DNA of 5,191 bases, from contig DQGV01000337.1 of assembly GCA_003524705.1 (NCBI GenBank), positions 1 to 5,191 of the forward strand, written 5' to 3'. This document shows positions 5,121-5,191 of this stretch, in pieces; position 1 is the first letter of the stretch, and each line of letters opens with the position of its first letter. Source of the DNA: Anaerolineae bacterium (GTDB lineage: Bacteria; Chloroflexota; Anaerolineae; Anaerolineales; Villigracilaceae). Position numbers and translations under genes: made by a program. A model generated the notes under the pieces. The model was given only the letters and a program-made list of their open reading frames with translations, did not search any database and was not told where the DNA came from.

Positions 5121-5156
5121 AATAAAAAGAGACACATGATTTACATGCGCCTCTTT
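5121..5156 (-). terminator. Rho-independent terminator of a gene beyond the right edge
   Basis: On the minus-strand RNA, AAAGAGGCGCAUG (5156-5144) pairs with CAUGUGUCUCUUU (5138-5126) over 13 positions, including two G-U pairs, around a 5-nt loop. It is followed by TTTTTATT. On the plus strand the two G-U pairs become A-C mismatches, so the signal is directional. Upstream, the 35 bases up to the window edge contain stops in two frames: TAG at 5176-5178 after codons for NVEG, and TAA at 5163-5165 after codons ending KQL. Either may end the upstream gene, and the window is too short to decide. Confidence 0.75.
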
Positions 5157-5191
5157 CTTGATTTATAACTGTTTGCTAACCTTCGACATTT

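Overview
The window reads as a piece of a moderately AT-rich bacterial chromosome. Nearly every convincing gene lies on the minus strand. The best taxonomic clue is the lipoprotein at 4041-5060. Its lipobox cysteine is followed by a Pro/Thr-rich spacer of the 'PTxxPxxTPPPTAT' kind, a style common in Anaerolineae and other Chloroflexota. This assignment is an inference, and no rRNA or marker gene is present to test it.

Layout in minus-strand transcription order, from right to left. At 5121-5156 there is an intrinsic terminator for a gene lying beyond the right edge. Next is a strong -10 box (5089-5094) and a GTG-started lipoprotein related to the BMP/PnrA family of ABC-transporter substrate-binding proteins (4041-5060). 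After a 76-nt gap comes an 818-residue fusion of a NERD nuclease domain, an SF1 (UvrD-like) helicase, a four-cysteine zinc knuckle and an unassigned C-terminal region (1508-3964). This gene is visibly more A/T-rich than its neighbours and is a plausible stand-alone defence or DNA-processing enzyme. Facing its 3' end on the plus strand is a 58-codon ORF (1286-1462) that resembles the last part of a response-regulator receiver domain.

The left third holds what looks like a compact regulated transcription unit on the minus strand. It has a promoter (1251-1278) with an inverted repeat over its -10 box and a 28-codon ORF with a strong Shine-Dalgarno (1115-1201). Two intrinsic-terminator-like hairpins follow in series (1061-1095 and 1012-1051). 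Then come two GNAT-family acetyltransferase genes in tandem (385-993, and 380 running off the left edge), separated by only 4 nt. Sequence around the stop codon of the 28-codon ORF can pair with the first terminator, and the two terminators can pair with each other. An attenuation-type leader controlling the acetyltransferases is therefore a testable hypothesis.

The most interesting items are the NERD-helicase-zinc fusion and the putative attenuator leader with its unrecognised short peptide. No CRISPR array, tRNA, rRNA or intact mobile element was seen.
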